A stretch of 64,000 bases of DNA from Haliclona indistincta (taxonomy: Eukaryota > Porifera > Demospongiae > Haplosclerida > Chalinidae), in NCBI GenBank assembly GCA_964017065.1, contig OZ024784.1:7297152-7361151 (forward strand), in the 5' to 3' direction. Below, piece by piece: positions 15,167 through 32,295 of this stretch. Below the pieces are notes generated by a model. The model had not been told where the DNA came from, ran no database searches, and was given only the letters and a program-made list of their open reading frames with translations. Position 1 is the stretch's first letter. Each line of letters opens with the position of its first letter. The position numbers were made by a program, and so were the translations under genes.

Positions 15167-15779
15167 AGACACTGTAGTAGTGCTAAATTTTTCTTTTGTT
15201 GTAAAAATCATGTACAACAAAAATTGTTTATTGACATCTACAACTGAAAATGTTTTAGTGTATGGTGTACTGGCAATTGCTGTGGTCACACATGAAGTGC
15301 TCCTTTCTTGTGTGTTATCTGCTGTTGTTTAGAGGCATAGGGAGATAGGTTTATGGGTCTATAGACCACACTCTAGTAGTGGAAGAAAGAGAAAAATTAA
15401 TAACCTTAACATTAATTTAAGTTTAAGACAAGTGGTTGTTTACAACAGTTGCCAGGCTACATTTGTAGCAGGTGTACAGTTACTGTATAATTGTTGTAAT
15501 AAAGTATTTGTCTTGTTGTGTTGTTGTGTATTACATGTAGAGGCCTGCTATGTTCCCACAAGCTAACATTGCCACATGCTTGTATCTTGTGGTGAGGTTT
15601 TTACTTTGCAGGAGATAATTTTCCATTGTTTTGCTTATCACATGCACAATAGATTAAGGTGGCGGTGCAAGGACTTAATATTCAAATTATTCATAGTTAC
15701 ATGGTTACATTATTGTGGTTGAATAACTATTTATAAACAAACCGATCTCCCATAAGAGTATGGCAGAAATAATACACGG
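15167..15779. other. Non-coding region, no gene seen
   Basis: AT-rich sequence downstream of MRPL3, holding its likely polyadenylation site near 15500. No open frame with a recognisable product and no clear repeat was seen before the palindromic element that begins at 15780. Confidence 0.5.
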
Positions 15780-16066
15780 ATGGTTTGTACACGTTTTCTC
15801 GACTTCTGAGCAAGAGATCGACGCGCTGTAAACGCAGTGCTATTCAGTAGCATCTTGCGCACAAACGTACAGAGCGAATTTTCGTAATAGCGCTTACTTT
15901 TTTTACAGCGTAGTTTTTTCTAGTGCACGAACGCTGCTTTGCTACCTTCGCGAACGAATATCGACAAATCGCTCTGTACGTTTCTGCGCAAGATGGTACT
16001 GAATAGTACTGCGTTTACAGCGCGTCGATCTCTAGCTCAGAAGTCGAGAAAACGTGTACAAACCAT
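15780..16066. mobile_element. Palindromic element with 98-bp inverted arms (MITE-like)
   Basis: Left arm 15780-15877 and right arm 15969-16066 are inverted copies differing at only a few positions (for example AGCAAGAGAT versus AGCTAGAGAT, and AGTGCTATTC versus AGTACTATTC). The loop between them is about 90 bases and rich in CpG words and CGAACG strings. No open frame is present. The shape fits a non-autonomous foldback or MITE-type DNA transposon. A target-site duplication is not clear; the ends may be ATGGTTTGTACAC and its complement. Family not recognised. Confidence 0.75.
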
Positions 16067-16282
16067 GTAGCAGAAGCGAGGTCTTTTGTGCGTACCCGAG
16101 AGCGTCACCAGCTCGCCATAGTTGCACGGCAGGTAGTGTTAGACTTGGTCTAATCAATAAAAGCACTTTTGTGCATATAATTATGCTAAGCAGAAAACAA
16201 GATGCAGCACATCAAAGTCCCCCATAAATTCATGCACCGCCCCCGCTCAAGATATTGTCCTCATAGTAAAAAGGCTTTTCAG

Positions 16283-19200
16283 TCACACAAATTTGAAGAG
16301 ACCGCAGTACTAACATGCATGACACACTATCATGTTGTAGTGCATGGTAAAATTACCTTTGGTGGTAGTACTGCTATGATATTAGTGATCCTGACCATCT
16401 TGCCATGGTTTGATGTGCATGTAAAATACCGTTTGCCTTTGAACAAGCCATCAGTATTGCCAACTGTGAAAATTGTTGAGCAGTTATGTAGACATTCTAC
16501 ACATAGTAGACATCATACTCACACACCTGGTTCGTCCAGTCTCACTCCCACATATATACGATTATCCAGAAACTCGCTGTCTATCTTGCCAACATATTTT
16601 ACTACTCCTGTTAGTTTCTGTGGCTCCAGATCATACACTGCAAAGAGTAGTGCAAGATGTAATGTTGTTGTACACGAGTTAAAAATAATGTCTTTACCAG
16701 ATTTCTTAGTCTGTAGAAGCACTCTTATTCCTAGTTTGATCTGTTGTGATATATTTAGCTCTGTTTCATCAGTACATAGCTGCTGTTGATATCGAGCAGC
16801 AGCTACACCTTCCTCTCCTCCCATCATTCCTCCCACTAGCCCCCTTGTCCTCTTGTGACTCTTTGCTGCTGCCGAGGGGTGTGACAGAAGACAAAGCTGA
16901 CATTGGCACTCTGGATTAGAGGCCACATGAGGAAGAAGGGCAAAGTCTCTCTTGCGATGAGATGTGTGTATGTCTTTCTCAGTTGGAATCATGAATGGTG
17001 GGCGACGCCGAATAGGAGGAAGTTTGGGTACTGTTTTAGCCTGTTTGAAGAGATTGTAGTAGTATAGCCAATAATGAAATACAGCTGATACCTTTAGGTG
17101 AGTTTTCTTCGTTGGAGAATGACGAGGCCATAATGATGTGGGCATTGAAGACTGCAGGGAGAATTCATGAACTGTGGGCTTTTCTCTCATCTGGATAGTA
17201 GTGACCTCTTCCATTGGCAGGTGCGGAGCACTGCAGGGCCTAAAAGGTATACTATGTTAATGAAGGGCTGGACTGTGCTTTGAGCTCTCACCTATCAACT
17301 TCTTCAATCTTTAGAGGGCTGGTAGTTACAGGTTGCCACGGTGCTGCTGCTGCCCCAGATGAGGCCAGTTGCTGCTGGTATGACCGGGCTGTCTTCTCGA
17401 GTACATCAGCCAAAATAATGGCTCTCCTGTTGTCTTTGGATTCTGCTTCAACAAGCTTTGCCTTCAACTAGTAGAAAAAATGTTTACATCCTCCACCATT
17501 CATCATCTAACTCACTTCTACTATTTCAGCTTTCCTTCGTTCTACCATTGCTGTTTTGCTTGTCACAAACTGTTTCAATGCTTTTATCTCACTTTCTGCA
17601 TTCTGCAACTTGTCATGCACTGAGCTTAAGTTGCTCAGATCTGTCTCCAGCTCCTGTATTAAAGTAATGGATCATTTTTGAGTGTACGTGTTCTAACCTT
17701 GTTCTTTTCTTTAGCATTTTTAAGATGTCGTCTTGTCTGTATAAGAGTGGCTGCTTTTTCCTCCATGGTTGCTCTAGTCTTCTTGAGCTCATCTTGAGTG
17801 GTACCCAACCTTTTCTCCAGCAGTGGAACATGATCCTCCAATTCTTTTAGTCTTGCTTGCTCTGCTGCCAGGTCTCTCTGCAGCCTTGTTATTGTACTGT
17901 CTCTAGCATCAATAACACCTCTAGCAGACTGCAGAGAAAGAGGTGAGTCTCTAGTATGTTATTTGTATCACACCTTCAGTTGATCTACTACACTGGTTGA
18001 CTGGTGCTGTAGTGTTGCAATGGCTTCGTCTCTCTCAGTGAGAGACTGCTCTTTCATTATTACAGTATCTTGGGTAGCCTTCAGAGCATTCTCTCTTTCT
18101 GTCAACTCTGCCTCCAGTTCCTTTGCAGCAACAACTACAGCAAAACATGTTAGTCAGTGACAAAGTTACAAAATTGGTGCTAGTAAGTGTTACTACAACA
18201 ATGTACATAATCTGAGTATGATAGTATGTCCTTTATACCTTGTGCCTGCAGATCAGCAATAAATTGCTCTTTCTCATCAATCACAACATGAAACTGAGCT
18301 GTTTCTACCTCCTTCATTGCTAGCTGTGGATGATAGTAGGCAGCATTGAATATGACATTCTACACCCATGCAGGCACCTCGTTGTGAGCATCATCCAGTC
18401 GCTGTCCGGTTTCATCAAGCTGTACTGCCATCCTCTCCAGCTCTTCATTGGCTAAAGCTAGCTGGTTCTGCCACTCCCGTCCCTGCAACTTCTCCTGTTC
18501 TAGCTCAACACGACAGGCTTCCAGCTCAGCATTAAGCTGGTTTATGAGCATCAGCTCTTGCTCCCTAAAATAAAAATGAATATTGAATTCTCAGCACGTC
18601 ATTAATGTTTGTGCATGCACTAAATTTATCAAAGACCTTTCTCCTTGAGGGCTCATCTCTCTTCTGGTCTCTCCCGAGAACTTATTAAACCAAAAAAGTC
18701 CAACACGTGGACTGCTCAGAGGTAACCATTCCGCCTAATATAAGCAGTGTCTACACATTACAATAGCTACAGTCAGAATCACTCACCTCAGTAGAGTCTT
18801 TAGTACGATAGACTCTGAGGATGAGTTCCTTAGCTATTGGGTAGAACTCTGAAAAAGTAACTTTTCCATCTGGAAACTGGTGAGTCATGTACTCGATATC
18901 CTCCGCCTGAAGATAGTTTGTCATCTCCTGCATTGCCAACATCTAAAGTAGAGACGTTGACAATAAATATATCCAACAGAGGCATGTATAGTAAGAGGTA
19001 AACCACCTTAGTGAAGTCCTCAACAGTAACATATCCTTTATTTTCAGTGTCTGCAGTTTTGAACAAGTCCCTTATTGTATCCTCAAACAAATCAAAGCCT
19101 CCTTCAGCTAGGTCCCTGTGTGACAAATAACTAGATATAACTCAATCTCACAGTAGTTGTTATAAGAAAGAGTTACACTAGTTTGGCATTTACTTTACAG

Positions 19201-20343
19201 CTCCTGTTTTTTTGTTAAGCATCACTGAGGTTCCATCAATGCCGCGTACCTCCACCCACTGGCCCTAAATATCAAAACCACCATAGAAAATAATAAAGGA
19301 GCAGAAGAGACCTACCTCTGTGTCAGTCCTGTCCTCGTACACAGTCACTAAGAATGTTCTAGCGGAGACTACAAACTCAGCATATGATATCATTCCAGAA
19401 TTATCAGGAGGAAGCAACCCCTGCAGTGCTACCAGATCATTCTCTGTGAGCTGCAAGTTGAGCTCTTGTGAGAGGACAATCTGTGAAGAACAGGAGACAA
19501 GTAATGATAGATGGTTGTGTGTTAATTTACCCCCCAGAATAGTTCTGCTGGTAGCAGTCCATTGTTCTCAGGATCCAGTTCTTGGAAGTATGAGAGAAAA
19601 ATGTTAGTTAAAGACTGTTCTGCTCGTTGAGTGTCTGCTTTAGAAGAGCGCCTTCTCAGTTTTGGAGCACCTCCTCGAGATTTTCTTTTCTTTTTTCTTT
19701 TGTCCTTGTGTTTTTCACGTTCTTTATCTTGTGAGGGTGTATGGAGTTTACTTGTTTCATCTGATACAAATATGCATTTTGCAATGATATTTTCATCACA
19801 TTTTCTACTCACCAGTTGTTTTACTGTCCTCAGGTTTCTGCTTCTCCTCTGTTGAAGCAGATGTTGTAGTTAGTTGAGTGTTTCTCTCCTGATCTGTCTC
19901 TCCCTCTGTAACTGTAGTGGTAGCCACCACACTCTCCTCTTCTTCCTTACTCTGAGCTTGTTGTGTGACCTCCTTTACCGCATCACCAGCCTTTTCGCCA
20001 TTTGTGGCTTCTTCCATCATTTTCTCACTATCCTCCTTTGCTTTGTCATCAGCCTTCACAGTCTCTTCTTTCTCCTCTGTATCTTTGTTGCTTCGTTCAT
20101 CTATTCCTGCTGGGCTTGCTGAATCACCGGCAGCAGTGGTCTCTTTCTTCTCTGGTTGCTCTTTCGGTTCAACTGCTGTATCGTCCTGCAATAACAGAAT
20201 GCGGTACTAATGCAAGCGAGGTGGGCGGGGCTGGCTGCTGCAACATTAACAGCAATGTAGCTAATTGAACAACTCACTTGTTTTATTTTCTCCTCATTCC
20301 GCTCGTCTTCCTCCACTGGACTAGTAACCTCACTGGTGCTCAT
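16283..20343 (-). CDS. EF-hand, coiled-coil and CAP-Gly protein
   Basis: I do not recognise a named orthologue. From the ATG at 20343 the protein has an acidic, Glu/Lys/Thr-rich N-terminal region (20280-20343 and about 19814-20186) and a basic stretch (KDKRKKKRKSRGG, about 19690). Four EF-hand-like units follow: LDPENNGLLPAELF, PPDNSGMISYAEF, DTENKGYVTVEDF and FPDGKVTFSEF (19570 down to 18840); all lack some calcium ligands. Next is a long coiled coil (about 18700-17470; heptad-like QLNAELEACRVELEQEK). The C-terminus is a CAP-Gly domain in two exons: LTGVVKYVGKIDSEF and VGVRLDEP|VGNTDGLFKGKRYFT, CTSNHGKMVRI. The last exon gives YCGLFKFV and TGA at 16283-16285. CAP-Gly domains bind microtubule plus-end tails, so a cytoskeletal role is inferred. 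It is divergent from ITCH. Confidence 0.8.
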
Positions 20344-20671
20344 TTCTGGTTACAGAAAAATTGCAGTGCTTGCAGGCATTGGGCAGTTTGCTCGAGGCGG
20401 TTGGTTACGTTGTCACGGTTACGCAGTCAAGAGCACGTGATCTCAATCACATGAGTGGTATCCGGGAGTGTACGGATTATTTAGGCTAGTATCCGCATTG
20501 AGAAGGTTCTTTCTATCGAACTACTGCTCGTCGTGTGGCTCCTGAATACCGCCAGCAGCATACATACTGCCAGAGGTAGACTATTTTTAAACGTTAGATC
20601 TATACTCTATCTCTGGCTCGTGTTAACCAGGAGGGCAGGTAACAAGGGCCTGTGTTGAGTGTGTTTTAGTC
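20344..20671. promoter_or_regulatory. Divergent promoter, EF-hand/CAP-Gly gene and ITCH
   Basis: A 328-base region between two divergent start codons, so it probably carries both promoters. It contains CACGTG-type words (CACGTG at about 20434) and several CpGs. No gene is seen within it. Confidence 0.45.
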
Positions 20672-26477
<5,806 letters not shown>

Positions 26478-27119
26478 TCTGCAGTTTTCCTTCTGACAAT
26501 AATTATGTTATTATTTTATATGTTGTTGTAATATACCTTTTTGTTGTCACTCAAAGTGATTGTTGTTCTTTTTGTTGTGTGTTCATTGTATCTGCCTTTA
26601 GACAATAATGTGATTGTGTATTAATGCATTGCACAAGTGATATGAAATTTTCAATTGCTCTTTCAGTTCAATGATATGAAATGTGAGCATTAATTAGTTG
26701 TACTAGTTGTTTCAGATGTTCTAATAACTATCATTATGGCAGATAGCCAGCATCGATCATAGCCTCCATCTCAGTACTGGTACATAATAATTATTTAACC
26801 TTTGTCCGTTGTGTGTTGGTGTCTGCCAATGAGCTGTGTATGAAACAATACCGACAAGCAGGTTTGTCTAGCACTTAATCACCTGGACATCAGCAAGAAT
26901 TTGATTGACCATGATCAAAGATAACATTTCCGATAACAGTAGCAACATGTGAAACAATGTAATTGACAGCTACCTTTTAGTTATGACATAACAAATGTAT
27001 AGACACTGATATGTTGGAATGATCAGAACATTCATATCGGTCATGTACTAATATTAGCACAATTGAGAAGACTCACTAGGAGGTGAGCATGCCAGAAACT
27101 AGGTTTCACTTATAGAGGA
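26478..27119. other. Non-coding region downstream of ITCH
   Basis: AT-rich sequence without a supported gene. The 3' untranslated region of ITCH presumably ends here. No strong repeat was seen before the Penelope-like remnant. Confidence 0.45.
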
Positions 27120-27790
27120 TAAAGGATAACTTCGTGAGCTTATCGTTGTAGCCTCATTGAAACATCCCTAGTAAGACGTTTCAAACGTAAGTTCTTCATC
27201 AGCTACAAAAATGAATAACTAACTAGTATATAACCTAAACTATACAGCAATGTTGTTAACAAATAAACACAAAAACCAATGCATTAGGATCTGAGACCAA
27301 GTCTTGTCTAGTTGCATTCCAGTGTCCATGTTCATTCCTGACTTATCTCTAGTCCTTTTTTGATCTAACCAGTTCGATTCTGTAATCAAGATTTGTGCTT
27401 TATTCCAGTCGATTGAGTGGTTGGTTGTAATCACGTGCATAGCTATACCATTAGTTATGTCTTTGTTCCTAACAGCCCTCTTGTTTTCCCTCATTCTTGT
27501 TGTTAGACTACATCCAGTCTCTCCTATATATTTAGCACCACACTCACAGGGTATTGTGTTACTACACCTTTAATATCCTTCCTGTCAGTCCTACCCTTAA
27601 CTTTCATCAGGTATGCTGGTATCTTTATCTATTGAGCTGCGTTTTTCATTAGAATTGCTGTTCACTCTCAAGACTCGACTTGTTCATCGTTTAGGGTAAC
27701 CGTTGGATTCAAAAGCTTATTGTAGGTGTTCTACCCAATTAAGTTTACTTTCTGCGAAGTTATCCTGATACTGTACAGTTTCGGTAGCTA
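27120..27790 (-). mobile_element. Decayed Penelope-like retroelement (RT end plus GIY-YIG)
   Basis: On the minus strand, broken frames give in order FESNGYPKR and TSRVLRVNSN (about 27710-27640), resembling the end of the reverse transcriptase. Then come LMKVKGRTDRKDIKG and PCECGAKYIGETGCSLTTRM, which is the GIY-YIG nuclease start (about 27570-27495). The open segment down to 27240 (KRAVRNKDITNGIAMHV, SIDWNKAQIL) continues the nuclease domain. Stop codons and at least one frameshift separate these pieces, so the copy is dead and truncated. The stretch after the stop, about 27125-27200, contains GATGAAGAACTTACGTTTG-like sequence followed by GAAACGTC, a kind of ending common in such elements. 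Confidence 0.75.
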
Positions 27791-28102
27791 AATAATCCAG
27801 TAATCATGAACATGTGATTTGCATGGTACAATAAGTTGCAACGTGGCAATCATCCAAACAATGCAGTTGTTGTTTAGTGTATAGACAACACTAGGATTTC
27901 ATTCATTATTGTTACTGAGTAAGAGAATATTTGAATGTCTTGGAACATTGTGGATATTCACTATTTGGCTTCCAGCTACTAATATAATTCCGCCGGGTAC
28001 GATGTATTCCGGTTGATGCACTCCGGTTGATGCACTATTATTGTGGATGTTGTGGAGTAGCTACTTTCATTGCTGCAGTCTAGTACGTGCAGTCGAACAA
28101 CC
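27791..28102. other. Upstream region of the vWA-like gene
   Basis: No gene recognised. It contains a short tandem duplication near 28008-28037 (two copies of a 14-15 base unit, TCCGGTTGATGCAC) and presumably the promoter of the secreted protein gene that starts at 28103. Confidence 0.4.
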
Positions 28103-31100
28103 ATGAGCAATTGCGTGGATTCAAGAAAAAACACTATGGCGATTCTACCTGCAGCGCTATTGATAGCTGCTCTATTTCTATCGCTATCTGTTCAAGCGGT
28201 ACAACTAGGTGAGTCAGCTACACACCGAGTCAGCGGTGAGCGGTGAGCGGTGCACGCGATGTCTACGACGATACTAGCCACGTGGTTGCACAGAAGTGAC
28301 AGCTGCACTTGTGGAGATAGGTCGGCTAGCTCGGAGGTGGTGATTAGCTTGAGTGCTTGGTCAGGAGCTGTGATGTTAAGTGCCATGTATTAAAACATTC
28401 AATTTTGTCTTGAGAAGCTACTGTTCCTCGATTATTCACAGAGTTCCTCTTTATTTTCATTCAGGTACATGTTCATTAGGAGCTAGTTCAATACCATATG
28501 GAGAGACTGTTCATAGACTATTAGAAAGAGAAGAAAATGTGACTGCTGTTGATATTTGTTTCGTAGTATCAATGAAGAAAACCATGTCTCATAGATGGGT
28601 ACAAAATTTGGCATTGAGACTGGACAATTTGCTACTGCAGCGTGGAATCGGCAACGCTAGCAATGAACAAAGCAGAAACCGGTTCTGTCTTGTACAATTT
28701 GGAGGAAGAACTCACAACATTTTTGCCAAATTTGTGATGGTGAATAATAAAATATTTTTCAATTCTACTACAGAAGCAAAGATTGCAAGAACCATGTTGA
28801 ACAAACATGGCTATGTTGCAGATGGCTACGAAGCCTTGGAGTTTGCAATAAATAACACACCTTTCAGAACTGGCAATAACATATCTCGCTCTATTATACT
28901 TGGGAGTGACACCGGAAGAGATTTACTCTCTAACAAGATATACTTGAATCGTAAACTGCTGTCACAAAAGCTAAAAGAGAAAAGAATTACACTTGACGTA
29001 GTAGTTAACATGTCTGTTGAGGTTGAAGGAGCAGGAAATAGTACTGTGCTTGGATTGCAGAGCTACAGAATGGCTGTAGTAACTGAGGGAGCTGGCAGCA
29101 AAACGATCGAGGGAAATATACAAGTGACCAACTCACAGGGAACAACACTGTCTGATTATGTTGCTTTGGCATTTGAAATGGGAGGAACAGCATGGACACT
29201 GGATAACTTGAGTGGAAGAACCTTGCCTGCTCTAGGAAATGTAGCAGCAGCATACATTAGCACCAGACCCTACCTACAGCTTCATTTATGCGAAGCTTGT
29301 AGCTGTGTGAACACTACTGAAGGTGGCAGTGTATTGTGCGAGCAACCATTCAGTCATCTTGGTTGCACCATGTGTATAAACAGCACAATGAAGGAGGTTA
29401 GCATTATTATGCTGCTCTGCTATCAATTTACTTTTACGACCAGTGTTCATTGTTGCTGCAAAAATCTGGACTTGGAATGGCCAGTAAGTGCAATAGTACA
29501 TGGTTTTAATTTTTGTTAATAATTTCCTCAGGCAGTCAACTGGTAATAAAGACCCGGCTCATATCACAGAGTGGCAGCTCTGCAACAATTGGTTTCCATA
29601 GCAACAGAGGAGATGTCTCCTTCAGATGCAGTCACATAAACACCACCTGGTCGGCAATAAAACAATGTAGGTGATTGTTGCATGTGGTTTGTAGGCCAAC
29701 AACTACTGACCATTCATTTTGGATGGCTACAACTGCTAGTGTTAATAAGAGAATTGTGTGCATTAAAACTAGTTGGGGAATACCAGCGTGCTGCAGACAC
29801 GGTATCTTTGTGCATTCAATAAAATAATCTAGTGTGTTTGTGTGCGTGTCAGAAGATGGCTTTATGCTATAGAGAAAGCAGCTGGCAGACAGCAAGCCAA
29901 AAAGCTATTGGCAGATAGTAGACATGTGAGTACTATTGAGGGAATACATACTATTGTATGTGTGTATGCTTCCTAGGGCAGTGAGCGAGTGATCAACACC
30001 ACTAGCCAGTCAATTGGTACATACATTGATCTAGAATACAGTAATACAACTGTATACTAGTTTATCATTATGTTCATGGTGTAGCATACCATGTACTCAC
30101 CTTGTTGTATAAAACATTTCTAAACTTAAAATAACTTATTATTTTTATCATTATAGGCACTAGTCCGATCCAGTTTAATAATCTCACTGAAGGAAAACAT
30201 CTGTTCATAGTAGAAGGACAAACAGTAGATGGTGTTTCAGCTTCAAGAGCAGTCAACATCTTTGTTCAGTCTTCGGCTGGTTAGTCTTAGTGTCGTCACT
30301 TATACTTCATTTTTCTGTTTGTTCGTTTTTCTCCAGATACACACCCAACAAATATTAATATATCCAATGCTATACTCGATGACAATGCTGACTATGCCAC
30401 TGTAGCTTTTCATGCCACATCTTCTACAAATGATTCAATCAGCTATTTCTGTTCTGTAGCAAGCAGTGCTTATCATCCTTGTGAGCTGTTTGACATTGCA
30501 ATTACCACATTACAGATGTCCTCTCTCACAGGTACTAGTCCATACAGATTTTCAGTCCAAAGTCTACAGCTGTTACTAAAAGTCATTGGTATTAGCAGTG
30601 AAGGAAATTATGTTGTAGGGATAGCCAAGAAAGTTTTAAACTTCACAAACTCTATTGGTATGTTATTAATTTATGTTTGCCAGCAATGTTTACTGCGACA
30701 ACAAGAACCATGCCATAACCGTGGGATTTTGCCCTAAATGAGTTTTTCTATAAAGTTCATTAGCTTTAGCTCCTTCTTAAGCATGTGATTATTAATGTAT
30801 TGATGACAACTTTGTTGAGTCAGAGCACCATATTGCTGTTGAGTCAGAGCACCATAATGCTGTTCGATCACTAATGAAGTGCATTTCGATGTCTACATCA
30901 TGTTACTTTGCCAAGAGGGCATTGTTTCCCACTTGATAATGATTTAATATTAGACTGATATTTGTCACATTGTGTGTGGACATGTTCACACTGGACTGTA
31001 GCTGGGCGACAATAATCTCATATGTTGTTCTCTATGTTAACTGAACAAAGTTTCCCATGTACTAGCTGGTATCATGATGTTATTATGGTCGCTCTGTAGG

Positions 31101-32036
31101 TCCTCTGAAGATTGTTACGTCACAAGAGGTTATAAGTGGTAACCTACTTGAGATCAGATATGCTACTACACGACAAGCCCTCTGCTTCTGCCTTGGTCAG
31201 GGACCAGCAGCTTTGTGTTCTAAAGTTCCTGGTAAGTGTTTATTGTACATAATTATGGCTTCTCTTGATCAATTAATCAATCAAGTATTTTCATGAATAA
31301 CCATTTCATACTAACAAGCAAAATGTTTTATTAATGAGTACCCACATAGTAATCATTGCCAGCACAAAACAAGCTGTGGTATACTACTGACAGCTTGAGG
31401 ATAGCACATCAGTCATGTGGGTAGGAATAATTATACATGTGATATGGGCTCCTAATGGGAAATTACTTCAGCTGGAAACTTTAAGAGCTTCTTAGTAGAT
31501 CATCAAAGTAACAGTACTTGTCTTTGTTACAGGATTATACCAACTGGACATCATTGAGCAACCCAACACAACGTACATCAAATTTGCATGCAGAACCACG
31601 ATTGGGACAGACCTAACTACTTACAAGACTGTTCAATTTGTAATTCGTAAGTACTTGACTCTAATTTTAGTCAACCGCTTATTTTGATCCCATCATCAGC
31701 TTGCTGTCCAAGGCTACAGTCAGTCAATGTCACTGCCACTGGTTCATTGGTTAAACTGTCCATGGCAGGAGCAAGAGGAAACTGCTCCAATAGTGATGCA
31801 TATAAGTGAGCACCATAATTTTGGTGTTTCGAATCTCTTCTTTATTTTCCAGTTACCACATCAGTTGGGGTGATGGGGCTACAATCTCTGGTACAGATTC
31901 AAATATCACACAGACTTCACTACATATTTCAAGACAGTTCTCTAGTACAGGAACACATCACATAACCACTAAACTATGCAGTGCATCATCACCATCACCA
32001 TGCTGTGACATATTAATGAGCACAGTAATCACATAA
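28103..32036 (+). CDS. Secreted vWA-like protein with PKD-like C-terminus
   Basis: Not recognised as a named gene. Exon 1 (28103-28209) encodes a signal peptide, best from the inner ATG at 28136 (MAILPAALLIAALFLSLSVQ). Exon 2 (from 28465) holds a von Willebrand A-like domain: VDICFVVSMKKTM in place of the usual DxSxS strand, later SIILGSDTGRD, and many N-glycosylation sites (NAS, NST, NMS, NNT). A Cys-rich strip follows (CEACSCVNTTEGGSVLC). Later exons (about 29533, 29852, 30157, 30337-30660, 31099, 31533, 31700, 31853) give beta-rich Ig/PKD-like segments. The last has ISWGDGATISGTDS and SSTGTHHITTKLC, typical of a PKD domain (WGDG). No transmembrane segment is seen, so it is probably secreted. 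The exon 2 donor is uncertain (GTATAA within ACCATGTGTATAA fits the next frame). Confidence 0.65.
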
Positions 32037-32295
32037 TATAACATACCACACCCTCCTACTTAATACTCAAAAATAAAATCCATTGTGTTTTCTAAGTATA
32101 TTCTATTCTTGCCTATCTATCTTTTTCAAACTGTATAATTATTATAATTATGTCTGTATCTCAGTTCATCATTTTTTGGCCAACAGAAATTTGAAAATCT
32201 AGTATAATTCAAGAAACAATGGTGCTGCAAAATTATAATGAGACTGTTACAAATTATTCAAGGCGGAATGAGGGTGAAAGAAAAGTTTGGTACCA
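32037..32295. other. Convergent 3' region, vWA-like gene and AMFR
   Basis: A short AT-rich region between two stop codons facing each other. AATAAA (minus or plus) can be found, for instance near 32072 on the plus strand (AAATAAAATCC). No gene is seen. Confidence 0.45.

Noticed and set aside
16202..16789. Plus-strand open frame of 195 residues
   Set aside because: It is antisense to the CAP-Gly exons of the minus-strand gene, whose splice sites and domain match are convincing.
28200..28260. Repeated GGTGAGCGG words as a regulatory repeat
   Set aside because: A short local duplication next to the exon 1 donor. Too small and without partner sequences to call a functional repeat.
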